A stretch of DNA of 33,767 nt from an uncultured Eubacteriales bacterium (GCA_949296825.1 CASFQZ010000041.1:1-33767); one strand, 5' to 3'. Positions 8,479-15,755 are shown, counted from the first letter of the stretch. Made by a program: numbers and translations. Notes: generated by a model not told the origin, from the letters alone.

Positions 8479-9999
8479 TTATTTCTGCAGCGGATATACC
8501 CGCCGGTACAAGGCATTGATCCGCTGAAAATAGGATTGGTCGATGCCGTCGATGGTTTCCTGTGTGGTACGGAACCGCCAATTTTTTTCGGGCACGCCGG
8601 GGATGTTCATCCGGGCGTCCGCGCCGAAGCCGCAAAGATCCTGAAAAGCAATGATCACCGTATTGGCGGCGCTGCGCCAGACCGTTTCAATCACCTTGCG
8701 GCAGGCGGGCGCTCTATACCCGCCGTCGCCCCAGTTGTCGCCGTCAAAGCCAACATAGGAAAGGGCAAAGCGGCGCTCGCTTTCACTGGCTTCCCAAAGC
8801 CAGCCCAAAAGGGTGTTGTTGTCATGGGTACCGACATAATAAAGGGAATTGGGCAAAACATGATGCGCCAGATGCAGAGAATCCGCGCCGGGATCAAAGC
8901 CGAACTGCACGACCTTCATCCCCGGGAACCCGGTATCCCGCAAAAGCTCTACCACGTCCTCGCCAAACACGCCGAGATCCTCGGCGATGATCGGCGCGTT
9001 GGGAAATTTATCAAAGACCCGGCGGAACAGCGACATCCCCGGACCTTTCTGCCACTGACCGGTCTTGGCGGTTTTGCTGTCGGCGGGCACCGCCCAATAG
9101 GAGGCAAAGGCGCGGAAATGATCGATGCGCACCGCGTCATATAAGGTAAAGGCGACGCCGATCCGCTGAAGCCACCAGCGGTAGCCGTCCTTTTCCATCT
9201 GCGCCCAGCGATAAAGCGGATTGCCCCAGAGCTGCCCGTCTTCGCTAAAATAATCGGGCGGGACGCCTGCCACTTTTTGCGGCTTACGGGTTTTGGGATC
9301 GATTTCAAAATTTTCAATCCCCGCCCAGACATCGGCACTGTCCATGGCGACATACATCGGCATATCGCCGATCACGGCAATGCCCTTGCTGTTGATATAG
9401 GCTTTCACCTGCTGCCACTGGGTAAAGAACAGATACTGACAGAATTTCCAAAAGGCGGCTTCCTGCGCAAATCCCGCCTTTTCTTCCGCAAGAAAGCGCG
9501 TATAATCCGCCTGACTTTCACGCCACTCCCACCAGGGCTTGCCGCCGTTTGCCTCCTTGAGCGCCATATAATCGGCGTAATCGTTCAGCCATTGCTGCTC
9601 GGCGGCAAAGCGCTCAACCTTTTGCAAAAGCGCCCTGTCGGCACGGGAGAATGCCTTACGCAAAAGCGCCATCCGCTTTTTGGCGGCGAAGGCATAATCG
9701 GCGGTATACGGCGTACCGGGATATTTATTTTCCAGCACATCCCTTTCGTCACAGAGCCCCAGGCGGCGCACCCCCTCGGGGTCGATAAACAAGAGATTTC
9801 CGGCAAAGGCGGATGCGCTGCAATAGGGTGAGCCGGCATCGTCCACCGGCTGGAAGGGCAGAACCTGCCAATAATGAAACCCCATCACGCAAAGAGCGTC
9901 GGCAAAATCACGGCAATGCCGGTCAAACACGCCGATGCCGTAATCCGAAGGCAGCGAGCTGATATGCATCAGTACCCCCGCCCTGCGTTGATCAAACAT
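8479..9999 (-). CDS. malQ: 4-alpha-glucanotransferase (amylomaltase, GH77)
   Basis: 506 residues, normal full length. It disproportionates maltooligosaccharides by moving alpha-1,4-glucan segments between chains, releasing glucose, in the cytoplasm. The family signatures are present: GVLMHISSLPSDYGIGVFD at the N-terminus, VRIDHFRAF with the nucleophile Asp293, IIAEDLG with the acid/base Glu340, and GTHDNNT with the third carboxylate Asp393. The positions match those in Thermus amylomaltase closely. GGGAGG lies six or seven bases before the ATG. It appears monocistronic with its own promoter and is convergent with the 57-residue peptide gene. No glycogen or maltose-transport genes are adjacent. 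Confidence 0.97.
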   Translation of the reverse strand: MFDQRRAGVLMHISSLPSDYGIGVFDRHCRDFADALCVMGFHYWQVLPFQPVDDAGSPYCSASAFAGNLLFIDPEGVRRLGLCDERDVLENKYPGTPYTADYAFAAKKRMALLRKAFSRADRALLQKVERFAAEQQWLNDYADYMALKEANGGKPWWEWRESQADYTRFLAEEKAGFAQEAAFWKFCQYLFFTQWQQVKAYINSKGIAVIGDMPMYVAMDSADVWAGIENFEIDPKTRKPQKVAGVPPDYFSEDGQLWGNPLYRWAQMEKDGYRWWLQRIGVAFTLYDAVRIDHFRAFASYWAVPADSKTAKTGQWQKGPGMSLFRRVFDKFPNAPIIAEDLGVFGEDVVELLRDTGFPGMKVVQFGFDPGADSLHLAHHVLPNSLYYVGTHDNNTLLGWLWEASESERRFALSYVGFDGDNWGDGGYRAPACRKVIETVWRSAANTVIIAFQDLCGFGADARMNIPGVPEKNWRFRTTQETIDGIDQSYFQRINALYRRVYPLQK

Positions 10000-10032
10000 A
10001 AAAAACCTCCCTGAAAAATGATCGACACCATA

Positions 10033-10061
10033 ATCATAGCATAGAATTAGAGCAAAATCAA
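10033..10061 (-). promoter_or_regulatory. Promoter of malQ
   Basis: On the minus strand: TTGATT (10061-10056), 17-base spacer, TATGAT (10038-10033) with an extended -10 TGc. It lies 34 bases upstream of the malQ ATG. Confidence 0.65.
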
Positions 10062-10105
10062 CAAGTTTTTATCGGCTTTTGACGGATTGTCTATTCAAAA
10101 AGAAC

Positions 10106-10133
10106 AAAGACGGCCAGCGGTCCGTCTTTTTTT
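10106..10133 (+). terminator. Orphan terminator-like hairpin between malQ and ribU promoters
   Basis: AAAGACGG / CCGTCTTT stem with an 8-base loop, followed by a seven-T run (plus strand). No plus-strand gene ends here: upstream lies the divergent malQ promoter and downstream the ribU promoter. See findings. Confidence 0.55.
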
Positions 10134-10154
10134 GAAAAATTGCCGTATTCCCTC

Positions 10155-10182
10155 TTGACATTTCGCGGCACGGCGTTATAAT
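10155..10182 (+). promoter_or_regulatory. Consensus sigma-A promoter of ribU
   Basis: Perfect hexamers TTGACA (10155-10160) and TATAAT (10177-10182) separated by 16 bases, just upstream of the FMN aptamer. Confidence 0.9.
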
Positions 10183-10196
10183 AAAGGAGCAAATCA

Positions 10197-10313
10197 ATCT
10201 TCGGGGCAGGGTGCAATTCCCTACCGGCAGTCAAAGTCTGCGAGCGCTTTTTCTCAAAGTGCCGAAGGGGTGAAATTCCCCTACCGACGGTTACAGTCCG
10301 GATGAGAGAAGAT
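10197..10313 (+). ncRNA. FMN riboswitch (RFN element)
   Basis: The conserved RFN blocks are readable: GGGGCAGGGTGCAATTCCCT near the 5' side, CCGGCAGTC, GCCGAAGGGGTGAAATTCC, CCGACGGTTACAGTCCGGATG and the closing GAGAAGAT. P1 pairs ATCTTC (10197-10202) with GAAGAT (10308-10313). The aptamer binds FMN. It sits between a consensus promoter and the riboflavin transporter gene, followed by terminator hairpins, so control by FMN-induced termination is expected. Confidence 0.96.
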
Positions 10314-10329
10314 GAATTCAACCAGATCC

Positions 10330-10353
10330 GGGAAGCCGCGCTTCCCCTTTTTT
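10330..10353 (+). terminator. Riboswitch terminator A
   Basis: GGGAAGC / GCTTCCC stem with CGC loop, then C and six T. First of two hairpins in the FMN riboswitch expression platform. Confidence 0.7.
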
Positions 10354-10366
10354 CGAGAATTCATGG

Positions 10367-10392
10367 TCCCGTACCGATGGTGCGGGATTTTT
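10367..10392 (+). terminator. Riboswitch terminator B
   Basis: TCCCGTACC / GGTGCGGGA stem (one T-G wobble) with GAT loop, followed by T5-C-T5. It lies 34 bases before the ribU start and is a second, tandem terminator of the leader. Confidence 0.7.
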
Positions 10393-10425
10393 CTTTTTCG
10401 TCCCCGAAAAAGAAAGGTGATCGAA

Positions 10426-11046
10426 ATGACAAAAACCCGTTCCGCCCGGTTTTACAAAATCCTGAAACCGGTAACCCTCGCACTGCTGAGCGCCATTGGT
10501 CTGGTGCTGATGGCAGTGGTGCGCTTCCCGCTCTTCCCCTCCGCCGCATTTCTGGAATACGATATGGCGGATGTGCCGGTCTTTTTGGCGACGCTGTTCT
10601 TTGACATTCCCTCGGGGCTTCTGGTGCTTGCCGTGATCTCCATCATTCAGGGCATCACCGTCAGCGCCGGCAGCGGCTGGATCGGCATTGTGATGCATAT
10701 CGTCGCCACCGGCGCCTTTGTCATCGCGCTGGGGTTGATTACCCGCCATCACCGCGACTTCCGTCACGTCCTGCCCGGGCATATTGCCGGCACGCTGGTC
10801 ATGGCGGCGCTGATGTGCGTGATGAATCTGATTTTTACCCCGATCTTTATGGGCACGCCGGTTCAGGCGGTCAAGGATATGCTGCTGCCGACCATTCTGC
10901 CCTTTAATCTGCTGAAGGGCGGCATCAACAGCGTGGTCAGCCTGGTGCTCTACTTCCCGCTGTTTACGATCCTGCGCAAGGAAAACCTGCTGCCGGATCG
11001 GCTGACAAAAAAAGAAAGGGCGCAGACCTCCGCCAAGAACGCCTGA
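10426..11046 (+). CDS. ribU: Riboflavin ECF transporter S component
   Basis: 206 residues from the ATG at 10426, preceded by AAAGGTGA. The frame stays open upstream to 10312, but that would run through the aptamer end and both terminators, so the later start is chosen. The protein has about five or six membrane helices. The motif EYDMADVPVFL after the first helix matches the D/E-x-x-D-x-P segment of RibU, and NLLKGGINS near the C-terminus is also typical. RibU binds riboflavin and works with the shared EcfT/EcfA energising module, which is not in this window. The FMN riboswitch leader independently supports the substrate. Confidence 0.95.
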   Translation: MTKTRSARFYKILKPVTLALLSAIGLVLMAVVRFPLFPSAAFLEYDMADVPVFLATLFFDIPSGLLVLAVISIIQGITVSAGSGWIGIVMHIVATGAFVIALGLITRHHRDFRHVLPGHIAGTLVMAALMCVMNLIFTPIFMGTPVQAVKDMLLPTILPFNLLKGGINSVVSLVLYFPLFTILRKENLLPDRLTKKERAQTSAKNA

Positions 11047-11072
11047 GCCGCCGTTTTTTCATCCATTTCTCA

Positions 11073-11125
11073 AAAAATGAGCCGGACGGAAGATTTCCGC
11101 CGGCTCATTTCCTTTGTTTTTCTTT
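11073..11125. terminator. Bidirectional terminator between ribU and khpA
   Basis: Long hairpin with arms AATGAGCCGG...CGGAA and TTCCG...CCGGCTCATT. T-rich sequence follows on the plus strand, and the A6 before the hairpin gives T6 on the minus strand. It ends ribU and the ylxM-ffh-rpsP-khpA operon. Confidence 0.85.
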
Positions 11126-11141
11126 CGATAAATACGGCGAA

Positions 11142-11375
11142 TCAGTCGATCTCGACCTGAATTTTCTCGCCGTTTCTGGTGGCGGTGGCTTTCATCACGA
11201 CACGCAAGGCTTTCGCGATTTTACCGTGCTTGCCAATCACGCGCCCCATATCATCGGGAGCGACATGCAGATGATACGTCGTCACGCCCTCGGCATCCGG
11301 CTCGTCCATGCTGACCGAAACCGCGTCCGGCTGCTCGACAAGACCCTTTGCCATTTCAAGAAGCAATTCCTGCAT
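11142..11375 (-). CDS. khpA: KH-domain RNA-binding protein KhpA
   Basis: 77 residues, the usual size for KhpA (YlqC). The single KH domain has the RNA-binding GxxG loop in GRVIGKHGKIAKALR (about residues 44-58). KhpA partners with KhpB/Jag to bind RNAs and affects cell elongation in some Firmicutes. It is the last gene of the ylxM-ffh-rpsP-khpA operon, and the rpsP-khpA order is conserved widely in Firmicutes. AAGGAG lies about eight bases before ATG. Confidence 0.95.
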   Translation of the reverse strand: MQELLLEMAKGLVEQPDAVSVSMDEPDAEGVTTYHLHVAPDDMGRVIGKHGKIAKALRVVMKATATRNGEKIQVEID

Positions 11376-11422
11376 TCTGGTTTCTCCTTTTCAAATTGCA
11401 GCGCTTTCCAAGGCGCCGGGCT

Positions 11423-11668
11423 TTATTCGATGACGCCGTTTTTCTTCAAAAGCGATTTGACGGTGTCGGTGGGCTGAGCGCCGTTGGCAAGCCATTTTTT
11501 CGCTTTTTCTGCGTCGATCTTTACCTGGACGGGATCAGAAACAGGGTTGTAATAACCGATTTCCTCAATAAATCTGCCGTCTCTGGGATAGCGGGAATCC
11601 GCCACCACGATACGATAGAAAGGAGCTTTCTTTGCGCCCATACGGCGCAGACGCATTTTAACTGCCAT
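11423..11668 (-). CDS. rpsP: 30S ribosomal protein S16
   Basis: 81 residues, normal for bacterial S16. It starts [19 protein letters not shown], with [20 protein letters not shown] next, the diagnostic S16 sequence. S16 is a primary 16S rRNA-binding protein of the small subunit body. A GGAGG ribosome site lies about eight bases before ATG. It is between ffh and khpA, as in many Firmicutes. Confidence 0.99.
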   Translation of the reverse strand: MAVKMRLRRMGAKKAPFYRIVVADSRYPRDGRFIEEIGYYNPVSDPVQVKIDAEKAKKWLANGAQPTDTVKSLLKKNGVIE

Positions 11669-11733
11669 AAGGTTTTCCTCCGAAATAGAAAAAATTTTTT
11701 GTATAAAAACATGGTCGAATCCATGTGTTTATC

Positions 11734-13071
11734 TTACATCATGCCGGGATATCCGCCCATGCGGCGCATTTTTTTGCGCGCGGATTTACTGTTCATCTGT
11801 TTGAACATTTTCTGCATCTGGCGGTATTGAGAAAGGAGCCGGTTGACATCCTCGACCTGCATCCCGCAGCCTGCCGCAATCCGCCGTTTGCGGGAAGGGT
11901 TGATGATATCCGGATTGCTGCGCTCCTTCGGGGTCATGGAGCGAATGATCGCCTCGGTTTTGCCCAGGGCGCTCTCGTCGATATCCGCATCCTTGATTTT
12001 ATTGCCGACGCCGGGGATCATAGACAGGATATCCTTGATGGAGCCGAGCTTGCGCATCTCCTGCATCTGGCTGAGCAGATCGTTGAGATCAAATTTATTT
12101 TTACGCAGCTTTTCTTCCAGCTCGGCAGCTTTTTTTTCGTCGAGGCTCTGCTCCGCCTTTTCGATCAGCGAGAGCATATCGCCCATGCCCAGGATCCGGG
12201 ACGCCATACGGTCCGGGTGGAACACGTCCAGATCGCCGGGCTTTTCGCCGACGCCGACGAATTTGATCGGCTTGCCGGTCACCGCCCGGGCGGAAAGCGC
12301 CGCGCCGCCTCTGGTATCGCCGTCCAGCTTGGTCAGCACCAGACCATCGATGCCCAACGCCTCGTTGAAGGACGCCGCCACATTGACCGCATCCTGGCCG
12401 GTCATGGCGTCCACGACCAGAAGGATCTCGTGGGGCTTGACCTCCGCCTTGATATTTTTCAGCTCCTGCATGAGCTGCTCGTCGATATGCAGACGGCCCG
12501 CCGTATCGATAAACAGATAATCGTATCCCTTATCCTTTGCGAGCTTCACCGCCTCTTTGGCGATGGTGACCGGATTTTCGGTCCCCATTTCAAAGACGGG
12601 GACGCCGACCGCGTCGCCGATGACCTGCAATTGCTTAATGGCGGCGGGACGGTAAATATCGCAAGCCGCCATCAGAGGACGGTGCCCCTGCTGCTTGAGG
12701 CGGTAGGCGATCTTGGCGCAAGGGGTGGTTTTACCGGCGCCCTGCAAGCCGCACATCATGATGATGGTCGGCGGATGAGACGCATATGCCAGCCGCGCCT
12801 CGGTGCCGCCCATCAGCGCGGTCAGCTCCTCGTTGACGATCTTAATGACCATCTGGGCGGGCGTCAGGCTCTCCATAACCTTTGCGCCGATGGCTTTTTC
12901 GGTGACGGCGCTGGTAAAATCCTTGGCAACCTTATAGCTGACGTCGGCTTCCAAAAGCGCCATGCGAACGGTACGCATCGCGTCCTTCACATCCGATTCG
13001 GTCAGGCTGCCTTTGCTTTTTAATTTCTTAAAGGCTTCCTCCAGCCGGTCGGATAACCCTTCAAATGCCAT
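11734..13071 (-). CDS. ffh: Signal recognition particle protein (Ffh/SRP54)
   Basis: 445 residues, normal length. N domain at 1-85, GTPase G domain about 90-295, Met-rich M domain from about 300 with the RNA-binding region near SRKRRIAAGCG; it ends in MRRMGGYPGMM. G-domain motifs: GLQGAGKTTP (G1), DIYRPAA (G2), DTAGR (G3), TKLDGD (G4). SRP with 4.5S/6S RNA brings membrane and secreted proteins to FtsY and SecYEG. Residue 117 after GKTT is Pro, where Thr or Ser is normal (see findings). The start lies 6 bases after the ylxM stop, so the two are translationally close. The 65 bases before rpsP show no terminator. Confidence 0.98.
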   Translation of the reverse strand: MAFEGLSDRLEEAFKKLKSKGSLTESDVKDAMRTVRMALLEADVSYKVAKDFTSAVTEKAIGAKVMESLTPAQMVIKIVNEELTALMGGTEARLAYASHPPTIIMMCGLQGAGKTTPCAKIAYRLKQQGHRPLMAACDIYRPAAIKQLQVIGDAVGVPVFEMGTENPVTIAKEAVKLAKDKGYDYLFIDTAGRLHIDEQLMQELKNIKAEVKPHEILLVVDAMTGQDAVNVAASFNEALGIDGLVLTKLDGDTRGGAALSARAVTGKPIKFVGVGEKPGDLDVFHPDRMASRILGMGDMLSLIEKAEQSLDEKKAAELEEKLRKNKFDLNDLLSQMQEMRKLGSIKDILSMIPGVGNKIKDADIDESALGKTEAIIRSMTPKERSNPDIINPSRKRRIAAGCGMQVEDVNRLLSQYRQMQKMFKQMNSKSARKKMRRMGGYPGMM

Positions 13072-13077
13072 AGCTCA

Positions 13078-13431
13078 TCATCCTAAATTTTGTAATTCCA
13101 GCGCTGCCGCGCGAATGCGTTCCAGCGCTTTGGCTCGCTGCGCTTCGCTGCCGCGCTCCGCTTCGTCGGCAAGAGAAAGCAGCAGCGCCGCCTTTTGCGA
13201 AAGGGTGCGAAAGGTCTGCGCCATATGCAGCCGCGCTTCATAAGCCGCCAGCTGCTCCTGGGCGCGGCGAATGGTATCGCGCACCCCCTGGCGGGTCAAG
13301 CCTTCGTTTTCCGCAATCTCCGCCAGCGACAAATCGTCGTTATAATAATAATTGACAAAATCTCTTCGCTTCTCCGTCAGCAGATCTCCGTAAAAATCCA
13401 GCAAAACGGCGTAATCATAATTTTTTGCCAT
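13078..13431 (-). CDS. ylxM: YlxM/p13 family DNA-binding-like protein
   Basis: 117 residues, usual size. The sequence LLDFYGDLLTEKRRDFVNYYY followed by NDDLSLAEIAENEGLTRQGVRDTIRRAQ is the YlxM signature, a sigma-70 region-4-like helix-turn-helix. YlxM is nearly always directly upstream of ffh and stimulates SRP GTPase activity in Streptococcus. It is first gene of the operon, behind a consensus promoter and a leader hairpin. The ribosome site is weak (GGTGAG close to ATG). Confidence 0.93.
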   Translation of the reverse strand: MAKNYDYAVLLDFYGDLLTEKRRDFVNYYYNDDLSLAEIAENEGLTRQGVRDTIRRAQEQLAAYEARLHMAQTFRTLSQKAALLLSLADEAERGSEAQRAKALERIRAAALELQNLG

Positions 13432-13450
13432 CTTCTCACCACTGTGCCTT

Positions 13451-13476
13451 GCTGTAAAGTATTTTATCTTTACAGC
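13451..13476 (-). promoter_or_regulatory. Inverted repeat in leader of ylxM-ffh-rpsP-khpA
   Basis: Perfect 9-base inverted repeat GCTGTAAAG / CTTTACAGC with an 8-base AT-rich loop. It lies immediately after the -10 box, at the very 5' end of the expected transcript. There is no T-run, so it is more likely an operator or a 5' stability hairpin than a terminator. Confidence 0.6.
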
Positions 13477-13482
13477 TCGTTT

Positions 13483-13511
13483 ATTATACGCAAAGGCGGC
13501 GCGCTTGTCAA
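13483..13511 (-). promoter_or_regulatory. Consensus promoter of the ylxM-ffh-rpsP-khpA operon
   Basis: On the minus strand: TTGACA (13511-13506), 17-base spacer, TATAAT (13488-13483). Both hexamers and the spacing are ideal, consistent with strong housekeeping expression. Confidence 0.92.
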
Positions 13512-13521
13512 GACTTTTTTC

Positions 13522-13549
13522 AAAAAAAAGACCGGCAAAGCCGATCTTT
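13522..13549 (-). terminator. Terminator of the spoIIA operon
   Basis: AAAGATCGGC / GCCGGTCTTT stem with a short loop, followed by a T8 run on the minus strand. It begins inside the sigF stop codon and separates sigF from the ylxM promoter. Confidence 0.85.
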
Positions 13550-14217
13550 CACTCACTTAGATAACCGCGCAGGGTCCGCAGGATTGTCTTTTCCCGGCGG
13601 GAAACCTGCACCTGGCTCATGCCGAGCTTTTCCGCCGTGACGGTCTGCGTCATGCCCCGGAAATACCGATATTCAATCAAAAGGCGGTCCTGCTCCGGCA
13701 GCAGAGCCATCGCCTTTTCCAGCGACAGTTTTTCCAAAAGGGGCTGTTCACCGCTTTCACAGGGAATCTCCAGCGCCCGCTCCTCCCCCTCATACACCGT
13801 CACCAACGGCAGCGGCGGCTGACCGGCAAACAGCAAAGCAGCCGCCTCGCTGCGCTCCATCCCCGCTTTTTCGGCAATCTGGCTGACAGCCGGCTCCTTC
13901 CCGTCCCGCAACCGCAGCTCTTTTTGGATCTCGACAAGGCGCATCGCCTTTTCCCGGGCGGTGCGGCTGACCTTGACCGCGCTCTCCTCCCGCAGAAGAC
14001 GGCGCATTTCCCCCAGGATCACCGGAACGGCATAGGTCGAAAAGGCATAGCCGAGCGTCGGATCAAAGCCGTCCGCCGCCTTAACGAGACCGACGCTGCC
14101 CGCCCCGACCAGATCCTCATACGACACGCCCCTGCCCTGCAATCGATGGGCACAGGCGTGGACCAGACCGAGGTTCTCTTCAATCCGGCGCTCCCGCTGC
14201 GCGCTGTCCTGTATCAT
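13549..14217 (-). CDS. sigF: RNA polymerase sporulation sigma factor SigF
   Basis: 222 residues, slightly short for SigF (about 250) because the N-terminus is trimmed. Region 2: EDLVGAGSVGLVKAADGFDP and YAFSTYAVPVILGEMRR, matching SigF/SigG core-binding and -10 recognition segments. Region 3 follows with VKVSRTAREK. Region 4 helix-turn-helix: MTQTVTAEKLGMSQVQVSRREK. SigF drives the first forespore-specific transcription. The gene overlaps the end of spoIIAB by 4 bases (14214-14217), so translation is coupled, and the order spoIIAA-spoIIAB-sigF identifies it as SigF rather than SigG. Confidence 0.96.
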   Translation of the reverse strand: MIQDSAQRERRIEENLGLVHACAHRLQGRGVSYEDLVGAGSVGLVKAADGFDPTLGYAFSTYAVPVILGEMRRLLREESAVKVSRTAREKAMRLVEIQKELRLRDGKEPAVSQIAEKAGMERSEAAALLFAGQPPLPLVTVYEGEERALEIPCESGEQPLLEKLSLEKAMALLPEQDRLLIEYRYFRGMTQTVTAEKLGMSQVQVSRREKTILRTLRGYLSE

Positions 14218-14645
14218 GCCCTGCCTCGAATCAGCTTTTCCAAAATGACGGTGGTGCCTTTGCCAACGCGCGAACGAACGGTCAGCTTATCGGAAAAGGA
14301 CTCCATCACGGAAAACCCCAGCCCGGAACGGTCGCCGCCCATGGTGGTAAACAGCGGCTCCCGGGCTTTTTTAACATCCGCGATACCGCAGCCGGCGTCC
14401 CGCACGCTGATGCGCAGCCGGCCGTCGCGGAAAAGCTGACAGGACAAATATATTCTGCCGTCCGCCTTACGGTAGGCGTGAACAATACAATTGGTCACCG
14501 CTTCGCTGACTGCCGTTTTGATGTCGCTGATCTCCTCCGCCGTCGGGTCCGCCTGGGCGGCAAAGGCGGCGACAGCAGCGCGGCAAAAGCCTTCGTTGAC
14601 ACTGCGCGCCCACAGCGTCATGCGGAACTCATTGATCTTTTCCAT
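14214..14645 (-). CDS. spoIIAB: Anti-sigma F factor and serine kinase SpoIIAB
   Basis: 143 residues from ATG at 14645 (MEKINEFRM). The frame is open further upstream, but this start matches family length and sits after GAAGGA...GAAGG. It is a GHKL-fold kinase: N-box EAVTNCIVHAY, G1 box RDAGCGIAD, G2 segment GGDRSGLGFSVMESF. SpoIIAB holds SigF inactive and phosphorylates SpoIIAA with ATP; dephosphorylated SpoIIAA releases SigF in the forespore. Its start overlaps the last 17 bases of spoIIAA and its end overlaps sigF, giving a tight three-gene operon. Confidence 0.96.
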   Translation of the reverse strand: MEKINEFRMTLWARSVNEGFCRAAVAAFAAQADPTAEEISDIKTAVSEAVTNCIVHAYRKADGRIYLSCQLFRDGRLRISVRDAGCGIADVKKAREPLFTTMGGDRSGLGFSVMESFSDKLTVRSRVGKGTTVILEKLIRGRA

Positions 14646-14973
14646 GACCTTCACTTCCTTCTGCTGTTTTTCGGAAAGAAACAATTTTATTTAGCCCGGA
14701 CATTTTCATAATGCGTTCCGCCGACCGCGACAAGCCGCAGACCTCGGTCTCGCCGCCAAAGGCGGCGTTGTGCCGATAGCGTCCCATGACCAGCCCCACG
14801 CCGGAGCTGTCCATAAAGCCGACAAGAGAAAAATCCAACCGCAGCAAACGCGGACGGTATTCCGTCACCGCACTGTCAATCTGTTCGCGCAAGGCAGGGG
14901 CGGTGTGATGATCGATATCACCGGACAAAAGCGCATAAAGCGTTTTGCCCTGCGCCGTAAGCTGCACCGGCAT
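14629..14973 (-). CDS. spoIIAA: Anti-sigma F factor antagonist SpoIIAA
   Basis: 114 residues from ATG at 14973 (MPVQLTAQGK), chosen because GGGAGG lies directly upstream; an in-frame ATG at 15012 would add 13 hydrophobic residues and fall in a terminator hairpin. STAS domain, with the phosphorylatable Ser in FMDSSGVGLVMGRY. The dephosphorylated form binds SpoIIAB and frees SigF. First gene of the spoIIA operon. In Bacillus this operon is driven by SigH; no clear SigH promoter is visible here (see findings). Confidence 0.95.
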   Translation of the reverse strand: MPVQLTAQGKTLYALLSGDIDHHTAPALREQIDSAVTEYRPRLLRLDFSLVGFMDSSGVGLVMGRYRHNAAFGGETEVCGLSRSAERIMKMSGLNKIVSFRKTAEGSEGHGKDQ

Positions 14974-14984
14974 AAAAAAACCTC

Positions 14985-15041
14985 CCAAACATAAAATAAA
15001 AAACAAGGACAAGCGATATCCTCATGATACACGCTTGTCCC
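14985..15041 (-). terminator. Terminator of the PAP2 gene, immediately upstream of spoIIAA
   Basis: On the minus strand, GGACAAGCG-T-GTATC / GATAT-CGCTTGTCC forms a stem of about 14 pairs with loop ATGAG and one bulge. TTGTTTTTTATTTT follows. It lies 40 bases after the PAP2 stop and only about 15 bases before the spoIIAA start. Confidence 0.8.
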
Positions 15042-15080
15042 TGCATTTTCTGACAAATCCCGTCGACGGGAAAAACTTTT

Positions 15081-15695
15081 TTACGCGGCGGGGGCGGACT
15101 CTTTTTTTTCTTTTCTCCTTTCCCAAAGCGCCTTGCCCTTTTCATAGACCCATTTGCCCAGCAAATAGCCGGCGACGCCATACAAAACGCCGAGGATCAT
15201 GCCGCAGAGCACATCGGAGAAATAATGATCATGCAGATAGATGCGGGAAATCCCCATCAGCACCGCAAAGACCATCATAACAATGCCGCCCTTTTTATTG
15301 TTGGCAAGCATGGCAGTCGCACAGGTGAACGCCGAAGAGGTATGTCCCGAGGGGAACGAGGAGCTGGTCGGGATTTTTCCGAAAAAGGCAATATCCGGAT
15401 AATGGAAATCGATATAGCCCTCATACTGGAAGGGACGGGGACGGGCGATGATTTCTTTCAAAATCATATTGTTCAGAATCTGCATCAAAAGCAGCGCCGC
15501 GCCCATGGTCAAGCCGATTTTCCGGGTCTTCTTAAAACAGAGCAGCACCACGATAATGGCAATGAATAAAATGCCGTCCTCACCGAGAAAAGAGATCAGC
15601 GCCATGATAAAATCCAGCACCGGATTCCACAAGACCTGCTCGAACCACTCAAAAACCTTCAGATCAAAACCGCTGATTGCCTCAAAGGCACCCAT
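15081..15695 (-). CDS. PAP2-family membrane phosphatase
   Basis: 204 residues, about five or six membrane helices. The three phosphatase signatures are complete: KEIIARPRP (about residue 85), SFPSGHTSSAF (about 117), and SRIYLHDHYFSD (about 157, SRx5Hx3D). Members dephosphorylate lipid phosphates such as undecaprenyl pyrophosphate, phosphatidate or phosphatidylglycerol phosphate at the outer membrane face; the exact substrate cannot be told here. AAGGAGG is present before ATG. It is monocistronic and divergent from the gtrA-like gene. A lipid-carrier role would fit beside GtrA, but that is inference. Confidence 0.93.
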   Translation of the reverse strand: MGAFEAISGFDLKVFEWFEQVLWNPVLDFIMALISFLGEDGILFIAIIVVLLCFKKTRKIGLTMGAALLLMQILNNMILKEIIARPRPFQYEGYIDFHYPDIAFFGKIPTSSSFPSGHTSSAFTCATAMLANNKKGGIVMMVFAVLMGISRIYLHDHYFSDVLCGMILGVLYGVAGYLLGKWVYEKGKALWERRKEKKESAPAA

Positions 15696-15727
15696 ATTTT
15701 TGCCTCCTTTTTGTTCAAGATGTCTCT

Positions 15728-15755
15728 ATTATACAGCATTTGATAAAAAAATCAA
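15728..15755 (-). promoter_or_regulatory. Promoter of the PAP2 gene
   Basis: On the minus strand: TTGATT (15755-15750), 16-base spacer, TATAAT (15733-15728), 33 bases upstream of the ATG. Confidence 0.75.

Noticed and set aside
10312-10425. N-terminal extension of ribU
   Set aside because: It would be translated from the riboswitch end and through both terminators, without a ribosome site; the ATG at 10426 has one.
11725-13023. 432-codon plus-strand open frame opposite ffh
   Set aside because: Covers nearly the full ffh gene in antisense; His/Asp/Gly-rich translation is the mirror of ffh codons.
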